From Akkermansia massiliensis (GTDB taxonomy: Bacteria > Verrucomicrobiota > Verrucomicrobiia > Verrucomicrobiales > Akkermansiaceae), in assembly GCF_018847375.1 (NCBI RefSeq), contig NZ_CP072036.1, forward strand, positions 930,001 to 994,000: a DNA stretch of 64,000 bases, read 5' to 3'. The notes under the pieces were generated by a model, which saw nothing but the letters and a program-made list of their open reading frames with translations, did not search any database and was not told where the DNA came from. A program made the translations under genes and the position numbers. This document shows, one piece after another, positions 9,170 to 19,480 of the stretch (the stretch's first letter is position 1; each line of letters starts with the position of its first letter).

Positions 9170-9195
9170 ATGCTCCTCTTCCTTTTCTCTGTCTT

Positions 9196-10614
9196 ATGGA
9201 ACAAGCAGCGCACCAAGAAAAATCACATGCGGCCTTTTCCTCCGTCCTGTGGTCCGCCTTTTTGACGGGCATCAAGCTCTGGGCCGGTATCGTGACGGGC
9301 AGCTTGGGCATCATTTCCGAGGCCCTGCACAGCGGCCTGGACCTGATGGCTGCGGCCATGACTTTTTACGCCGTGAAGGTGGCCGCCCGTCCTGCCGACG
9401 AGAGCCACCCCTACGGGCATGAGAAGGTGGAGAATCTTTCCGCGCTTGCGGAAACTGCCCTGCTCCTGATTACCTGCGCATGGATTGTATGGGAGGCTGT
9501 GGACCGGCTGTTTTACAATGAGGCGGAGATCACCCTCACCTGGTGGGCCTTCGCCGTGGTGGCCGTTTCCCTGCTGGTGGACGTGAACCGCTCCGCCATG
9601 CTCCGCCGGGTGGCCAAGAAGCACAAGAGCCAGGCGCTGGAAGCGGACGCCCTTCATTTTACCACGGATATCTGGTCTTCCGCCGTCGTGCTGCTGGGCC
9701 TTTTCTGCGTATGGCTGGCGCACCTGGTTCCCGCAGATTCCGTCTGGCACGGCTTGCTGGAGAAGGCGGACGCCATCGCAGCCCTGTTTGTGGCGGCCCT
9801 GGTTTGTTCCGTGGCCTTCGGCCTTGCCAAACGTTCCATTCACGCCCTGATGGACGGCGGTTCTTCCGCCCTGACGCAGCAGGTTCTAACCGCCATGAAG
9901 AAGAACGCCCCGGATTACCCGGTCAAGCGCATCCGTCTGCGTGACGGCGGCGCCCGCATTTTTGTGGAGCTGGACGTGGAAGCGCCCGCGGAGTTGCACG
10001 TGGACGACGCCCATGATGTGGCGGAGTCCATCGAAGGCATTGTCAAGTACGAGCTGCCGGAAGCGGACGTGATCGTCCATATCGAACCGGCCCGTGAGAA
10101 TTTTTCCAACATGGAGCCGGACACGGTCGTCCACCGGCTGGCCCTGCGCCACCATGTCCGCATCCACGGGTTCTATGCAGGCAGCGGCAAACACGCTCCC
10201 TGTTATTTCATGGATGTGGAGATTCCCGCGGACTGGCCTCTGGAGCGCGGCTACCATGTGGTGAAGGCGTTCCGGGATTCCGTCCAGCATGCGCTCAAGC
10301 CGGAGAAGGTGATCTGCCGCATTGAGCCGGACTGCCGCGATATGAAGGCGAACGCCATTCCGGAGCACGTTCCGCCGGAGGAAGTCCGCCTGAAGGTGAA
10401 CCTTATCCTCCAGCAGCACAGGAATATCTGCAAGGTTCTCAAGCTGGACCTGGCACGGGAGGACAATTTCCCCACCCTGACTTGCGTATGCTCCGCGGAT
10501 GCATCCCTGACCATCCGGGAATGCCACCAGATCGCCTCCCAACTGGAAGACCAGATAGAAAATGCCCTGCACCACCTGGGCCGCGTTACCGTCATTCTGA
10601 AACCGGCCAAATAA
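9196..10614 (+). CDS. Cation diffusion facilitator family metal exporter
   Basis: This 472-residue inner-membrane protein should export a divalent metal (most likely Zn2+) in exchange for protons. The N-terminal ~215 residues contain the membrane domain. The metal-site motif HSGLD (H45-x3-D49) lies in the second helix, HPYGHEK follows it, and a second HxxxD (HFTTD) lies in the fifth. An H/D pair in both helices is common among zinc exporters, so zinc is an inference. The C-terminus is about 250 residues, much longer than the ~90 of a usual CDF cytoplasmic domain, and appears to hold two or more related cytoplasmic modules. Confidence 0.88.
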   Translation: MEQAAHQEKSHAAFSSVLWSAFLTGIKLWAGIVTGSLGIISEALHSGLDLMAAAMTFYAVKVAARPADESHPYGHEKVENLSALAETALLLITCAWIVWEAVDRLFYNEAEITLTWWAFAVVAVSLLVDVNRSAMLRRVAKKHKSQALEADALHFTTDIWSSAVVLLGLFCVWLAHLVPADSVWHGLLEKADAIAALFVAALVCSVAFGLAKRSIHALMDGGSSALTQQVLTAMKKNAPDYPVKRIRLRDGGARIFVELDVEAPAELHVDDAHDVAESIEGIVKYELPEADVIVHIEPARENFSNMEPDTVVHRLALRHHVRIHGFYAGSGKHAPCYFMDVEIPADWPLERGYHVVKAFRDSVQHALKPEKVICRIEPDCRDMKANAIPEHVPPEEVRLKVNLILQQHRNICKVLKLDLAREDNFPTLTCVCSADASLTIRECHQIASQLEDQIENALHHLGRVTVILKPAK

Positions 10615-10656
10615 AACAGCATTTTATTTCCACGCAACGTTCATTTCCTCCCCATC

Positions 10657-11391
10657 ATGAAACAAAACAAGTACGACGATAACGTCTTTTTTCAGAAATA
10701 CAGTCAAATGGACCGTTCCGTGAAGGGGCTGGAAGGAGCCGGAGAATGGAAAACACTGGAACGGCTGCTGCCGGATTTCCATGACAAGCACGTTCTGGAC
10801 CTGGGATGCGGATTCGGCTGGCACTGCCGGTATGCGGCGGAGCACGGGGCGGCCTCCGTGCTGGGCGTGGACATTTCCGCAAAGATGATCGCCAAAGCCA
10901 GGTCCATGGGAAACGAAGGCATTATCGAGTACCGCTGCATGCCCATGGAGGATATCCTGCTTCCCGAGGCTTCCTTCGACATTGTCCTCAGCTCCCTGGC
11001 CTTCCATTACACGCCGGATTTCCAGGCAGTCTGCCGGAATGTCTCCCGCTGGCTCAAGCCGGAAGGCGCCTTTATTTTCTCCGTGGAGCATCCCGTTTTC
11101 ACCGCCCAGGGAACGCAAGACTGGCATTACGATGAATCCGGCCAGATCATGCACTGGCCCGTGGACGGCTATTTCATGGAAGGACCGCGGCAGGCCGTTT
11201 TCCTGGGGGAAGAAGTGACCAAGTATCACAGGACGCTTACTTCCTATCTCGGCGCTCTGGCCGCCGGCGGATTTGAGGTTACCGCCATGGAGGAACCGAA
11301 GCCGTCCCGTGAACTTCTGGATTCCGTCCCCGGCATGCAGGAAGAGCTGCGCCGCCCCATGATGCTGATTATCTCCGCCCGCAAGAAGTAG
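10657..11391 (+). CDS. Class I SAM-dependent methyltransferase
   Basis: The 244-residue protein carries the SAM-binding motif LDLGCGFGWHCRYAA near residues 47-61, an acidic GVDIS at the end of the next strand, and the VLSSLAFHY block of the Methyltransf_11 type. The substrate cannot be told from sequence; small molecules and lipids are both common in this group. It starts 42 bases after the CDF gene on the same strand and converges with the Kef-type gene, with only 12 bases between the stops. Confidence 0.85.
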   Translation: MKQNKYDDNVFFQKYSQMDRSVKGLEGAGEWKTLERLLPDFHDKHVLDLGCGFGWHCRYAAEHGAASVLGVDISAKMIAKARSMGNEGIIEYRCMPMEDILLPEASFDIVLSSLAFHYTPDFQAVCRNVSRWLKPEGAFIFSVEHPVFTAQGTQDWHYDESGQIMHWPVDGYFMEGPRQAVFLGEEVTKYHRTLTSYLGALAAGGFEVTAMEEPKPSRELLDSVPGMQEELRRPMMLIISARKK

Positions 11392-11403
11392 CGCCCCCGG
11401 TCA

Positions 11404-13146
11404 TCAGTGCCCCGCGGCGGAAGCTCCGGGCACTTCCCTGTCCAGTTCCGCACGGATGCGCTGGCGTTCGGAAACGATCTGTTCGTCGTCCGCGCCGCCT
11501 TCCCGCAGGAAGTATTCCGCCATGGACAGAGCCACTTCCGATTCCGAGGAGAAGACCTGGGAGGCGCCGGCTTCCTTAAGCACGTCCACGTCCCTCATGT
11601 ACTTGGTGTGGATCATCACGTCAATGTGGGGGTTGAGCTCCAGAGCCACCCCCACGATTTCCTTGGCATCCGGAATGGAGGCGGAGAGAATCAGGCTTTC
11701 CGCATATTCAATGCCCGCATGGCGCAGAATTTCACGCTGGCTGGCATCCCCGTAAACGATGTCTCCGCCCTGTTCACGTATGGCGGTGACCGTGTCTATG
11801 TTCATCTCCACGATGATGACTTCCACCCCGTTGTCATTCAATATTCTTTTAAGAATGCGCCCCGTAGGGCCGAACCCCACCAGCACCACGCGCCGCGCGT
11901 CCGGCGACGGGAGCGCCAGGCTGTTCACTCCGCCCAGATCCGTAAGGCCGATGCCGCGCTTTTGCAGCCACTTGACCACAGGGCCAATCTGGCGGTACAG
12001 GATGGGATTCAGGGAAATGGAGACGACGGCCGCCAGAATGATGGCCTGGTTGGCGTCCGGCGGCAGAATGTTGTACATGAGCCCCATCCCGGCTAGGATG
12101 AAGGAGAATTCACCCACCTGCGCCAGGGCTACGGATACGCTCAGCGCCAGCGGCAGCGGACGCCGCAGGCACCGCACCACCGCATAGGCCGCCAGCGGCT
12201 TGCCGATCATTACCACCCCCAGCGTCGCCAGGGCCAGCGGCCAGCAATCCCCCACGGACATCGGGTCAAACATCATCCCCACGGAAACAAAGAAGAGCAC
12301 GGCAAAGGCATCCCGCATCAGCATGGCCTCCGCCGCCGCGCGAGCGCAAAAGTCCGACTGCCCCACAACCATCCCCGCCAGGAACGCTCCCAGCACCATG
12401 GAAGCGCCGAAGAATTTCGCGGAGCACACCGCTACGCCCAGAGCAATGACCAGCACCGCCAGCGTAAACAGGTCCCGCGCTCCCGTCCGCGCCACGTAGC
12501 GCAGCACCAGCGGAATGATTTTTTTTCCGGCAAACAGCGTCAGGGCCACCAGCAGGGACAGCTTGACGAACATCCAGCCCAGTTCGTAGAGAATGCCGCT
12601 CCAGTCCCCGGCACCGCTCTGGCGCGCCTCCATCACGGCGGGGATGAGCACCAGCAGCAGAATGGTGAACAGGTCCTCCACCACCAGCCACCCCAGGGCC
12701 ACATGGCCGCTCGGCGTATGGAGGTTCTGGTTGTCTTCCAGGACTCGTGTAAGCACTACGGTGCTCGCCACGGAGATCGCCATGCCGAACACCAGCCCGG
12801 AAATCGTGGACCATCCGAACATCCAGCCCACCAGTACCCCCAGCACCGTAGCCACGGATATCTGCACCACGGCTCCCGGCACCGCGACCCTCTGCACGGC
12901 AATCAAATCCTTCAAATGAAAATGGAGCCCCACGCCGAACATCAGCAGAATAACGCCCAGCTCCGCGAACTGCTCCACCGTGTGGGAATCCGCCACAAAT
13001 CCCGGCGAATACGGCCCTACCACTACCCCGGCCAGCAGGTACCCGACCAGCGGAGACAAATGCAGTTTTCTGGCAATAAGGCCGAAAAGGAGAGCGGCGG
13101 TCAATCCGCCGACAAAAGTGAAGATGAGGCTGAAATCGTGATCCAT
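11404..13146 (-). CDS. Kef/YbaL-type monovalent cation:proton antiporter with TrkA-N domain
   Basis: The 580-residue protein has about a dozen membrane segments of the CPA2 exchanger fold (start MDHDFSLIFTFVGGLTAAL; LVGYLLAGVVVGPYSPGF). A cytosolic RCK/TrkA-N domain follows with the nucleotide motif VVLVGFGPTGRI, and then a short C-terminal tail. The layout matches YbaL/KefC-like K+/H+ exchangers. The physiological ion, K+ or Na+, is not shown by sequence. Confidence 0.9.
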   Translation of the reverse strand: MDHDFSLIFTFVGGLTAALLFGLIARKLHLSPLVGYLLAGVVVGPYSPGFVADSHTVEQFAELGVILLMFGVGLHFHLKDLIAVQRVAVPGAVVQISVATVLGVLVGWMFGWSTISGLVFGMAISVASTVVLTRVLEDNQNLHTPSGHVALGWLVVEDLFTILLLVLIPAVMEARQSGAGDWSGILYELGWMFVKLSLLVALTLFAGKKIIPLVLRYVARTGARDLFTLAVLVIALGVAVCSAKFFGASMVLGAFLAGMVVGQSDFCARAAAEAMLMRDAFAVLFFVSVGMMFDPMSVGDCWPLALATLGVVMIGKPLAAYAVVRCLRRPLPLALSVSVALAQVGEFSFILAGMGLMYNILPPDANQAIILAAVVSISLNPILYRQIGPVVKWLQKRGIGLTDLGGVNSLALPSPDARRVVLVGFGPTGRILKRILNDNGVEVIIVEMNIDTVTAIREQGGDIVYGDASQREILRHAGIEYAESLILSASIPDAKEIVGVALELNPHIDVMIHTKYMRDVDVLKEAGASQVFSSESEVALSMAEYFLREGGADDEQIVSERQRIRAELDREVPGASAAGH

Positions 13147-13369
13147 ACGCGCGTGACAAGTCTAAGAGGGTATCTTTGACCACCAGGTCGTTCCTACGCT
13201 ATCGCGTTTGATTTCCCCTCACAAGAACGCATTGCGCCGCACTGGAATGCAGTCGCATTTTTCTTGCCGGGGGGAATCTGCGGCAGGAAAAACGGGGCCT
13301 GGCAGGATTCTATCATATTTTTATTTTTATTAAAAACTCCGTTTTTATTGTATTTTCAATCGTTTCTAA

Positions 13370-13399
13370 TTGACTTTACGCATACGGGATTCCTATAAA
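13370..13399 (+). promoter_or_regulatory. Promoter for the autotransporter, leaderless arrangement
   Basis: TTGACT (13370-13375), an 18-base spacer and TATAAA (13394-13399), then 8 bases to the ATG at 13408. An AT-rich stretch (13315-13365) that could act as an UP-like element lies upstream. Confidence 0.65.
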
Positions 13400-13407
13400 G
13401 CGTGTTG

Positions 13408-16400
13408 ATGAAACTCACCCTATCTATCCTATCCTGTCTGACGGGCCTCTCTACCCTGGCCCCCATGGGCTGGGCAGCCACCCATGAAATCACTACCAAG
13501 AACTTCCACATCACGCTCCTCGGCAACGGGGACGGTCCGGCGGACTGGATGGGGACCCGTGACTGGAGTGACGACCAGATAGCCGCCGTCACCACCACCC
13601 TCAATATCTGGGACGATACCTTCCGCAACACCGCTTCCCGGAAGATTGAAGCGACCATTTCCTGGGGGGCCCTTGAAGAAGGCGTCCTGGCAGGTTCTTT
13701 CTCCAATTACGTCGAATACGACGGGGAAAACTACAATGCGGCCACTTCCACGGAAGTCATCTGGAAAGAAGGGGAAGACGTCGTGCTGGAGGAAGGGGAA
13801 ATGGATTTCAGGCTCCAATTCAATCCCGTCTACGGTTTCAGCACAGGCAATACCACGCCCCAGAACGCCACAGACTTCATCAGCGTCCTTCTGCATGAAA
13901 TCGGGCATAACGTCGGCTTCAACTCGCTGAATGATACAGGAACATACGGAGAATACTACACGATCTGGGATTCCCTGATCACGGATGCCCAGGGCAACCA
14001 TCCGGGAGATGCGGGCTTCAATTACCAGACCGGCGTTTCCTACACGATTGGTTCCGGAGGCCTCACTGTTTACAATCCCTTTGTTTTCGCTCCCGGTTCC
14101 AGCATGTCCCACGTGGACGCTGCAAGCGACCCGAACGCCCTGATGCAATATTCCATCGGGGAGGGCATCCAGAGGAGAAACCCCAGCGACCAGGAAAAAG
14201 CCCTCCTTGCGGAGATGGGCTGGGTGCTCAAGGATGACCCCACCTATTATGCGTCCGTGGACGGCGCTTCCATCACGGACCAGATTGACCTGAATTTCTT
14301 CACTTCCGTTCTCGTCAACCGGAACATGACCATTGATCCGGGTGAAGGCGCTACTATCGTCCTGCCCTCCCTCAGAGGAGACAAGGCGGAATACAACGTC
14401 ACCATCACTGCGGGGAAAGCGCTGACCGTCAATCTCTCCAACACCGCCATGGACTCCATCTGCGCCGGAGAGGTCATCGGCAATGACGCCAATTTCATCA
14501 AGACGGGGGCTAAAAACCTGGTGCTGGGCGGCGGCTTTTCCACCAGCGGAGCTCTGGACGTACAGCAGGGGGGACTGGTGCTTTCCGGCGCTTCCAACAC
14601 CATCGGGGAGCTGAAGATGAACGGAGGAACCTTCGGCGTGTCCCAGCTTGCCAGGGAGGAAGTCACAGCCGAGGTCGGAAAGCTGACCGGCACCCGGGGC
14701 TCCATCAATCTTCTCCATTCCACCCTTACTCTGACCGGAACGGACAATACCATTTCCAGCGGCCTCAAACTGGTAGGCTCCGGCACCGTCGCCCTGGCGG
14801 AAGGAAAGTCGCTTGCCTTTGACGGCAGCAACACCATTGGAGACGCCATCTACATTGACGGTACCCGGAACGGTACCCTGCACATCACCCAGGGAACGCT
14901 GGCCTTCACCAACCAGGCCCGGATGGAAATAGCTACGCTGGCCCTGGATTCCGCCGCTTCCACCCTGAACGCGGGAGCCACCCGGAACATTGTCATTCAT
15001 TCCATTACGGGAGACGGTGTTCTGGCCGCCCAGGGCGGCCAAATCACCCTGGATACGGCCAATCCCCTCACGTGGAACGGAACTCTCCAAGGCACGGGCA
15101 CGCTCAGCAAGAAAGGCGCCGGCGCCCTGACGCTGGGAAGCGCCGGAAACGCGGGGTTCCATCTGGATTCCACCAGCGGAGCCATCATCCTCGCTTCCGA
15201 ATCCTCCGCCTACGGAGCCATGATGCTGAACGGAGGCGGCATTTCCATCTTCCATGCGTCCTCCACCACCCGTTTCTCCGGGCAGGAAGGCGCTCTAACA
15301 CTGAATGACGCCACCCTGGAGATGAGCGGAACGGCCAATGTCCTGACGGAAAACGCCTCCATCACCGGCACCGGCATCCTACGGCTGAACGCGGATTCCA
15401 TGCTGGCCATCCGCAACGGCAACAAGCTGGACACGGACATCACTATTGCCGGTTCCGGCCTGCTGGCCGTCCAGGAAGGAACCTTCACCCTGTCCGGAAA
15501 TGCCAGGTTTGACGGAGCGGCGGTCGCCGTGGGTCCGGAATCCGCTGCCGCCGCGCTGGACCTGGGCTCCACACGCAATTCCATGGTGGGCGGCCTGCTG
15601 GGGAAAGGCTCCGTGATCTTCAACAACGGGGAACTCGCCCTCCATGCGGGAAAATCCTCCGTTTTTTTCCGGCTCCTTCCAGGGGAACGGCACAATCAAC
15701 AAGGCGGGGAAAGCGGCATGGACCTACACCGGCGCGGGGTCAGACACCCTGAACCTCAACATTACGGAAGGGGAAGTGGCCCTGATCCGTGATTCAGCCA
15801 ATCCCATTCTGCTCCATTCCCTGACGGTTGATGCCACCGGGACGCTTACGCTCGCCATGGCCTCCGCCGGAGCCGCCCATAATACCACGCTTCTCCTTAA
15901 CGGAACAAGCCAGTTCATGAACGGTTCCACCATCACGCTCGTGATTAATCCCCTGCTGGCACAGACCAATACTCCCTTCATTTCCACGGAAGACGGAGCC
16001 ACGCTGACCATTCAGGGAGACCGCAACGGGACCACCCTCAATATTGAATCCAACGTCGCCGCGCCGGAAAGGATGCTGGAACTGGTTCTCTTTGAAGGGA
16101 ACATGGTGGGCAGCTACCTCAATATCAACGCTTACGGCGCGCTGGGCACCTATTATTCCGAGCTGCATGCGGAAAACCGGGACGGCCAAATCGTGCTGAC
16201 AGGAACCCGCAAGGCGGACAACGCCCTGCTCGCCACGGCTGATACCTCCAATTCCGCCGCCGGGGCCGTCCTGCTCTGGAACTGCGGGGAGATCAAGGAC
16301 GGAACGGAGCTGAGCTCCCTGAACCGCGCCGTTTCCAACGCCTGGAACGACGGAGATTACGCGAGGGCCAACCACCTTTTGAGCGCCTCCGCCGGAACGG

Positions 16401-17365
16401 CCATTCCCGGCATCCTGGCCGCGCAAAGGTCCGGCCTGCGGAGGGAAATGACCTTCATCCGCAACCGCGCGGAAACCATGGGCCTCAATCCCGACTACAT
16501 TCAGGGAGACCTTCCCCAGGTGAACGGCTGGATTGAAGCCAACGGGGGCAGGGATTCCCTGGACGGTTCCAATGAAGGCAACGGTTTCACCCTTAACTCC
16601 TGGGGAGGCACCGCCGGGCTGGACGTCAACTGCTCGGAGAATTTCACTTTGGGCGCGGCCTTCTCCGCCAACTATGGGGATTACTCCTCCGACGGGGCTG
16701 ATTCCGCCTCCGGCGACCTGGACACCTACTACGTGAGCCTCTTCGGCCACTACCGCCACAGGAAATGGGGCCACTCCCTCATTCTCTCCGGGGGCTGGTC
16801 GGATGCGGACATTACCCGCAGCGTACGCCATGAGCTGGGAAGCTACCAGGCCAGCTTCAGCACCACCGGCATGAGTTTCGGAGCCATGTATGAGCTCACT
16901 TATGACCTGGCTCTCAACAAACGCCGGACGGCCATCCTTCAGCCGGTCGCCAATGTCAGCGTCATGCACTCCTCCGTGGATGGCTTCAATGAAGCCGGAG
17001 CAGGCGGAGCGGGACTCCGCGTGGATGACATGGATATTACCACCGGAAGCGTGGCCGCCGGTCTGCGCCTGAAAGGCGTTCTGGGTTCCAACCTGACCGG
17101 GCGTGATATCACGGGAGAATTCCGCGTTCTGGTTTCTCAGGACTTCGGGGAGGACAAGGCACAGGCCAACGTGGCCTACCTGGCCAATCCGGGCCTTGTC
17201 CAGACCATCAGGGGAGCCAAGCTCGGCCGCACCGGCGTCCAGCTGGGCGCAGGCCTCAGCATTCCCTGCTCCGACTACGGCGCCGTTTACGTGGACGGCA
17301 ATGCGGATCTCCGCTCCGGAGACACCTCCATCGGCGGAGCCCTCGGCTACCGCTACAACTTCTGA
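13408..17365 (+). pseudogene. Autotransporter with metalloprotease passenger, interrupted by one-base shift at 15662-15668
   Basis: The first frame (13408-15792) encodes a signal peptide (LSILSCLTGLSTLAPMGWAA) and a metzincin-like protease domain: HEIGH near residue 163, MSHVD 72 residues later, and LLAEMGW at the domain end. Glycine/threonine-rich beta-strand repeats follow. The second frame (to 17365) continues the same repeats and ends in an autotransporter beta-barrel with terminal ...GYRYNF. The two frames are related by one extra T in a run of seven Ts. With six Ts the reading would be SVFSGSFQGNG, seamless with the repeat pattern. The break may be a true or phase-variable frameshift, or a sequencing error. 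If restored, the protein is about 1,320 residues and exported to the cell surface. Confidence 0.8.
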
Positions 17366-17390
17366 TCCGGCTCAGGCCTGATTTGACAAG

Positions 17391-17424
17391 CGCCATGCCT
17401 GCATGTCCGGGCATGGCGTTTTCA
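17391..17424 (+). terminator. Intrinsic terminator after the autotransporter
   Basis: CGCCATGCC (17391-17399) and GGCATGGCG (17410-17418) form a perfect 9-base stem followed by TTTTC. Confidence 0.8.
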
Positions 17425-17593
17425 TTATCCGCGGCATCCACATCTCAAGCCGTCGTGCACGGGCTTACCACCTCCCAGGCTGTTTTTCCGGACGCAGGTG
17501 TTTCTCGTACGCCTTTGCGCCAGGCGGTTACCGTGTTACCGCCCCATCCGCAGGAATTCCTCTCTTTTTCCTCGGATTATTTTGATAAACATT

Positions 17594-17610
17594 GATAATG
17601 ATTGTTATTT
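17594..17610 (+). promoter_or_regulatory. Fur-box-like operator candidate
   Basis: GATAATGATTGTTATTT resembles the GATAAT-hexamer array bound by Fur, and another GATAAA lies just upstream. It sits immediately before the -35 box of the next gene. The match is imperfect and the regulator is an inference. Confidence 0.3.
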
Positions 17611-17613
17611 TAT

Positions 17614-17642
17614 TTGAATTTCATGGTAACATAATTTATATT
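17614..17642 (+). promoter_or_regulatory. Promoter for unknown 225-residue protein gene
   Basis: TTGAAT (17614-17619), a 17-base spacer and TATATT (17637-17642), with a leader of about 20 bases before the ATG at 17670. Confidence 0.6.
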
Positions 17643-17669
17643 TATTAAAAATAACCTCTTCCCAAATTC

Positions 17670-18347
17670 ATGGCTGAAAATTCAACATTCGAGGAACAGT
17701 GGACCCTTCTCAGGAAGGAAACGGGAATGGAAGACGCTCCCCTCCGGCAAAAGCTGGAACACTTTATTTTCCGGCAATATGGCCGGGTGGTTTTGGTGCA
17801 TTACGTAAAAGCCTTGTCGGCCCTGGAACTCAGCCATCATTTCTACCTGCGGTTCCGCAGGCGGAGCCGTTCCGTGGCGGAACCTATTCTTTACTGGACC
17901 GTCCTTGCGGAAACAACCATCAACATGACGCTTGAAGGAGTAAAGGATGTCCAGCCGTCCATCACTCCTCCTGCACGTGCCGGTGTTGCCTCCCAGCTCG
18001 ACATGTTAAAAGACTGCTACCTCCTTTATTTGAGGGACCGGCAGCATCCCTGCTGGCCTCCGGCATCCCGCAGAAGCCGCGTTATCCGGGACAAATGGAA
18101 TGCGCCGGAGCTGGAAGCCTCCTATTTTCCCCGGCTGTGCCTGAAAAACACGGACTGCCACTATGCCAACGTCATGAACATACTGCTGGGGGAAACGCTG
18201 CACTTCCTGACTGCCCTCCAGCAAATCAGGGACCACGGAAAAACCCTGCTGGAGCTTAAAAAAGAGCAGCACCCGGACGCTTCCCCGGACGGCGCTCCGT
18301 CTTCATCCCCTCGCAGCCCGGAACAACTTCCGTGCGGCAAGCGTTGA
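17670..18347 (+). CDS. Hypothetical cytosolic protein
   Basis: The 225-residue product is rich in Leu, Arg, His and aromatic residues, has no signal peptide or membrane segment, and ends in a low-complexity Ser/Pro-rich tail (DGAPSSSPRSPEQLP). I do not recognise a family. Helical character is suggested throughout. It is convergent with queA, with 49 bases between the stops, and is preceded by a clear promoter with a Fur-like site. An iron link is only a hint from that site. Confidence 0.6.
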   Translation: MAENSTFEEQWTLLRKETGMEDAPLRQKLEHFIFRQYGRVVLVHYVKALSALELSHHFYLRFRRRSRSVAEPILYWTVLAETTINMTLEGVKDVQPSITPPARAGVASQLDMLKDCYLLYLRDRQHPCWPPASRRSRVIRDKWNAPELEASYFPRLCLKNTDCHYANVMNILLGETLHFLTALQQIRDHGKTLLELKKEQHPDASPDGAPSSSPRSPEQLPCGKR

Positions 18348-18396
18348 AGGCAGCCTGCGCTTCTTCCGCCAGAGGGAAGGAAAGGCCGCCGGAACC

Positions 18397-19386
18397 CTAC
18401 AGAATCAGCATGCAATCCCCGTAGGAAAAAAACCTGTACCGTTCCCGGATGGCTTCCAGGTAGGCTTTCATGACCAGCTCCTTGCCGGCAAAGGCGCTGA
18501 CAAGCATGAGCAGCGTGCTCTGGGGCAGGTGGAAATTCGTGATCAGGGCATCCACCACCTTGTACTTGTAGGGTGGATAAATAAAAATGTTCGTTGACCC
18601 GGAGCACTCCTTTAACGGCAGTCCTTCCGCGGTAGCCACATGCTCCAGCACGCGAACGCTGGTGGTGCCCACGGCAATCACCCTCCCGGCCTCATTAATC
18701 GCCCTCGCGGTGGCTTCAGGCAGGAAAAAATGTTCCGTGTGCATCTGGTGGTCTTCAATCCTGTCCGCCTTCACGGGACGAAACGTTCCCACGCCCACGT
18801 GCAGCGTCAGAAAATCATGGGGAACGGCCGCCAGCAGCTCCGGCGTAAAATGCAGCCCGGCCGTGGGAGCGGCAATCGCCCCTTCATGCCTGGCGTAAAC
18901 AGTCTGGTAGCGCTCCTTGTCGGACGGGTCGCTCTCCCGGTTCATGTAATGGGGAAGCGCCAGGCGGCCGTACTTTTCCTCATCCACCTCCCGGTCAAAC
19001 CGGATGAGGCGGTAGCCTTCCCCGTCAATGCCTTCCACGGTGCCCACCGCATCACCGATGGAGACCGTACGCCCCAGCTTCATCTTGCGCCCGGGGCGCA
19101 CCATGCACTTCCACAGCAGGGGGTTGAGCACCTCTGCACGCACCACTTCAATGGCGCCGTCATTGGAAAAATACCTTGCGGGAACCACCCTGGTATCATT
19201 CAGGATAAAATGGTCCCCTTCCCGCACATATTCCGGCAGGTCGCAAAAATGCCTGTGCTCAATCAGGCCGGTATCCCGGTGGATGACCATCATCCGGGAG
19301 GCGGCGCGGTCCGGGAGGGGGCGGTCCGCTATCAACTCTTCCGGCAGCGGATAATCAAAATCAATGGTGCGCACGGCCAAGTGCAT
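18397..19386 (-). CDS. queA: tRNA preQ1(34) S-adenosylmethionine ribosyltransferase-isomerase
   Basis: The 329-residue enzyme transfers and isomerises the ribosyl group of SAM onto preQ1 at the wobble position of GUN tRNAs, giving epoxyqueuosine. The family N-terminus (TIDFDYPLPEELIADRPL), the RFDREVDEEKYG region and the conserved PTAGLHFT and TTSVRVLE blocks are present. I choose the ATG at 19386; a GTG two codons earlier is in frame. It is the second queuosine gene in the window after queE. Confidence 0.95.
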   Translation of the reverse strand: MHLAVRTIDFDYPLPEELIADRPLPDRAASRMMVIHRDTGLIEHRHFCDLPEYVREGDHFILNDTRVVPARYFSNDGAIEVVRAEVLNPLLWKCMVRPGRKMKLGRTVSIGDAVGTVEGIDGEGYRLIRFDREVDEEKYGRLALPHYMNRESDPSDKERYQTVYARHEGAIAAPTAGLHFTPELLAAVPHDFLTLHVGVGTFRPVKADRIEDHQMHTEHFFLPEATARAINEAGRVIAVGTTSVRVLEHVATAEGLPLKECSGSTNIFIYPPYKYKVVDALITNFHLPQSTLLMLVSAFAGKELVMKAYLEAIRERYRFFSYGDCMLIL

Positions 19387-19436
19387 TGCCACGAATCCGC
19401 CGAAAGGTCAATACCTTTAAACCATAGGTAACACAA

Positions 19437-19465
19437 TTATATCTTTACCCTGCTTCGGTTAATAT
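19437..19465 (+). promoter_or_regulatory. Probable promoter for floA
   Basis: A weak -35 TTATAT (19437-19442), a 17-base spacer and TAATAT (19460-19465). The predicted transcript starts near 19472, downstream of the ATG at 19469. This favours the ATG at 19481, which has AAGGA just upstream. Confidence 0.4.
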
Positions 19466-19480
19466 GGTATGGAAGGATAC

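Noticed and set aside
15640..15800. Programmed -1 ribosomal frameshift in the autotransporter
   Set aside because: The second half is in the +1 frame, so a -1 slip would not join the two parts. A one-base indel or transcriptional slippage at the T7 run explains it better.
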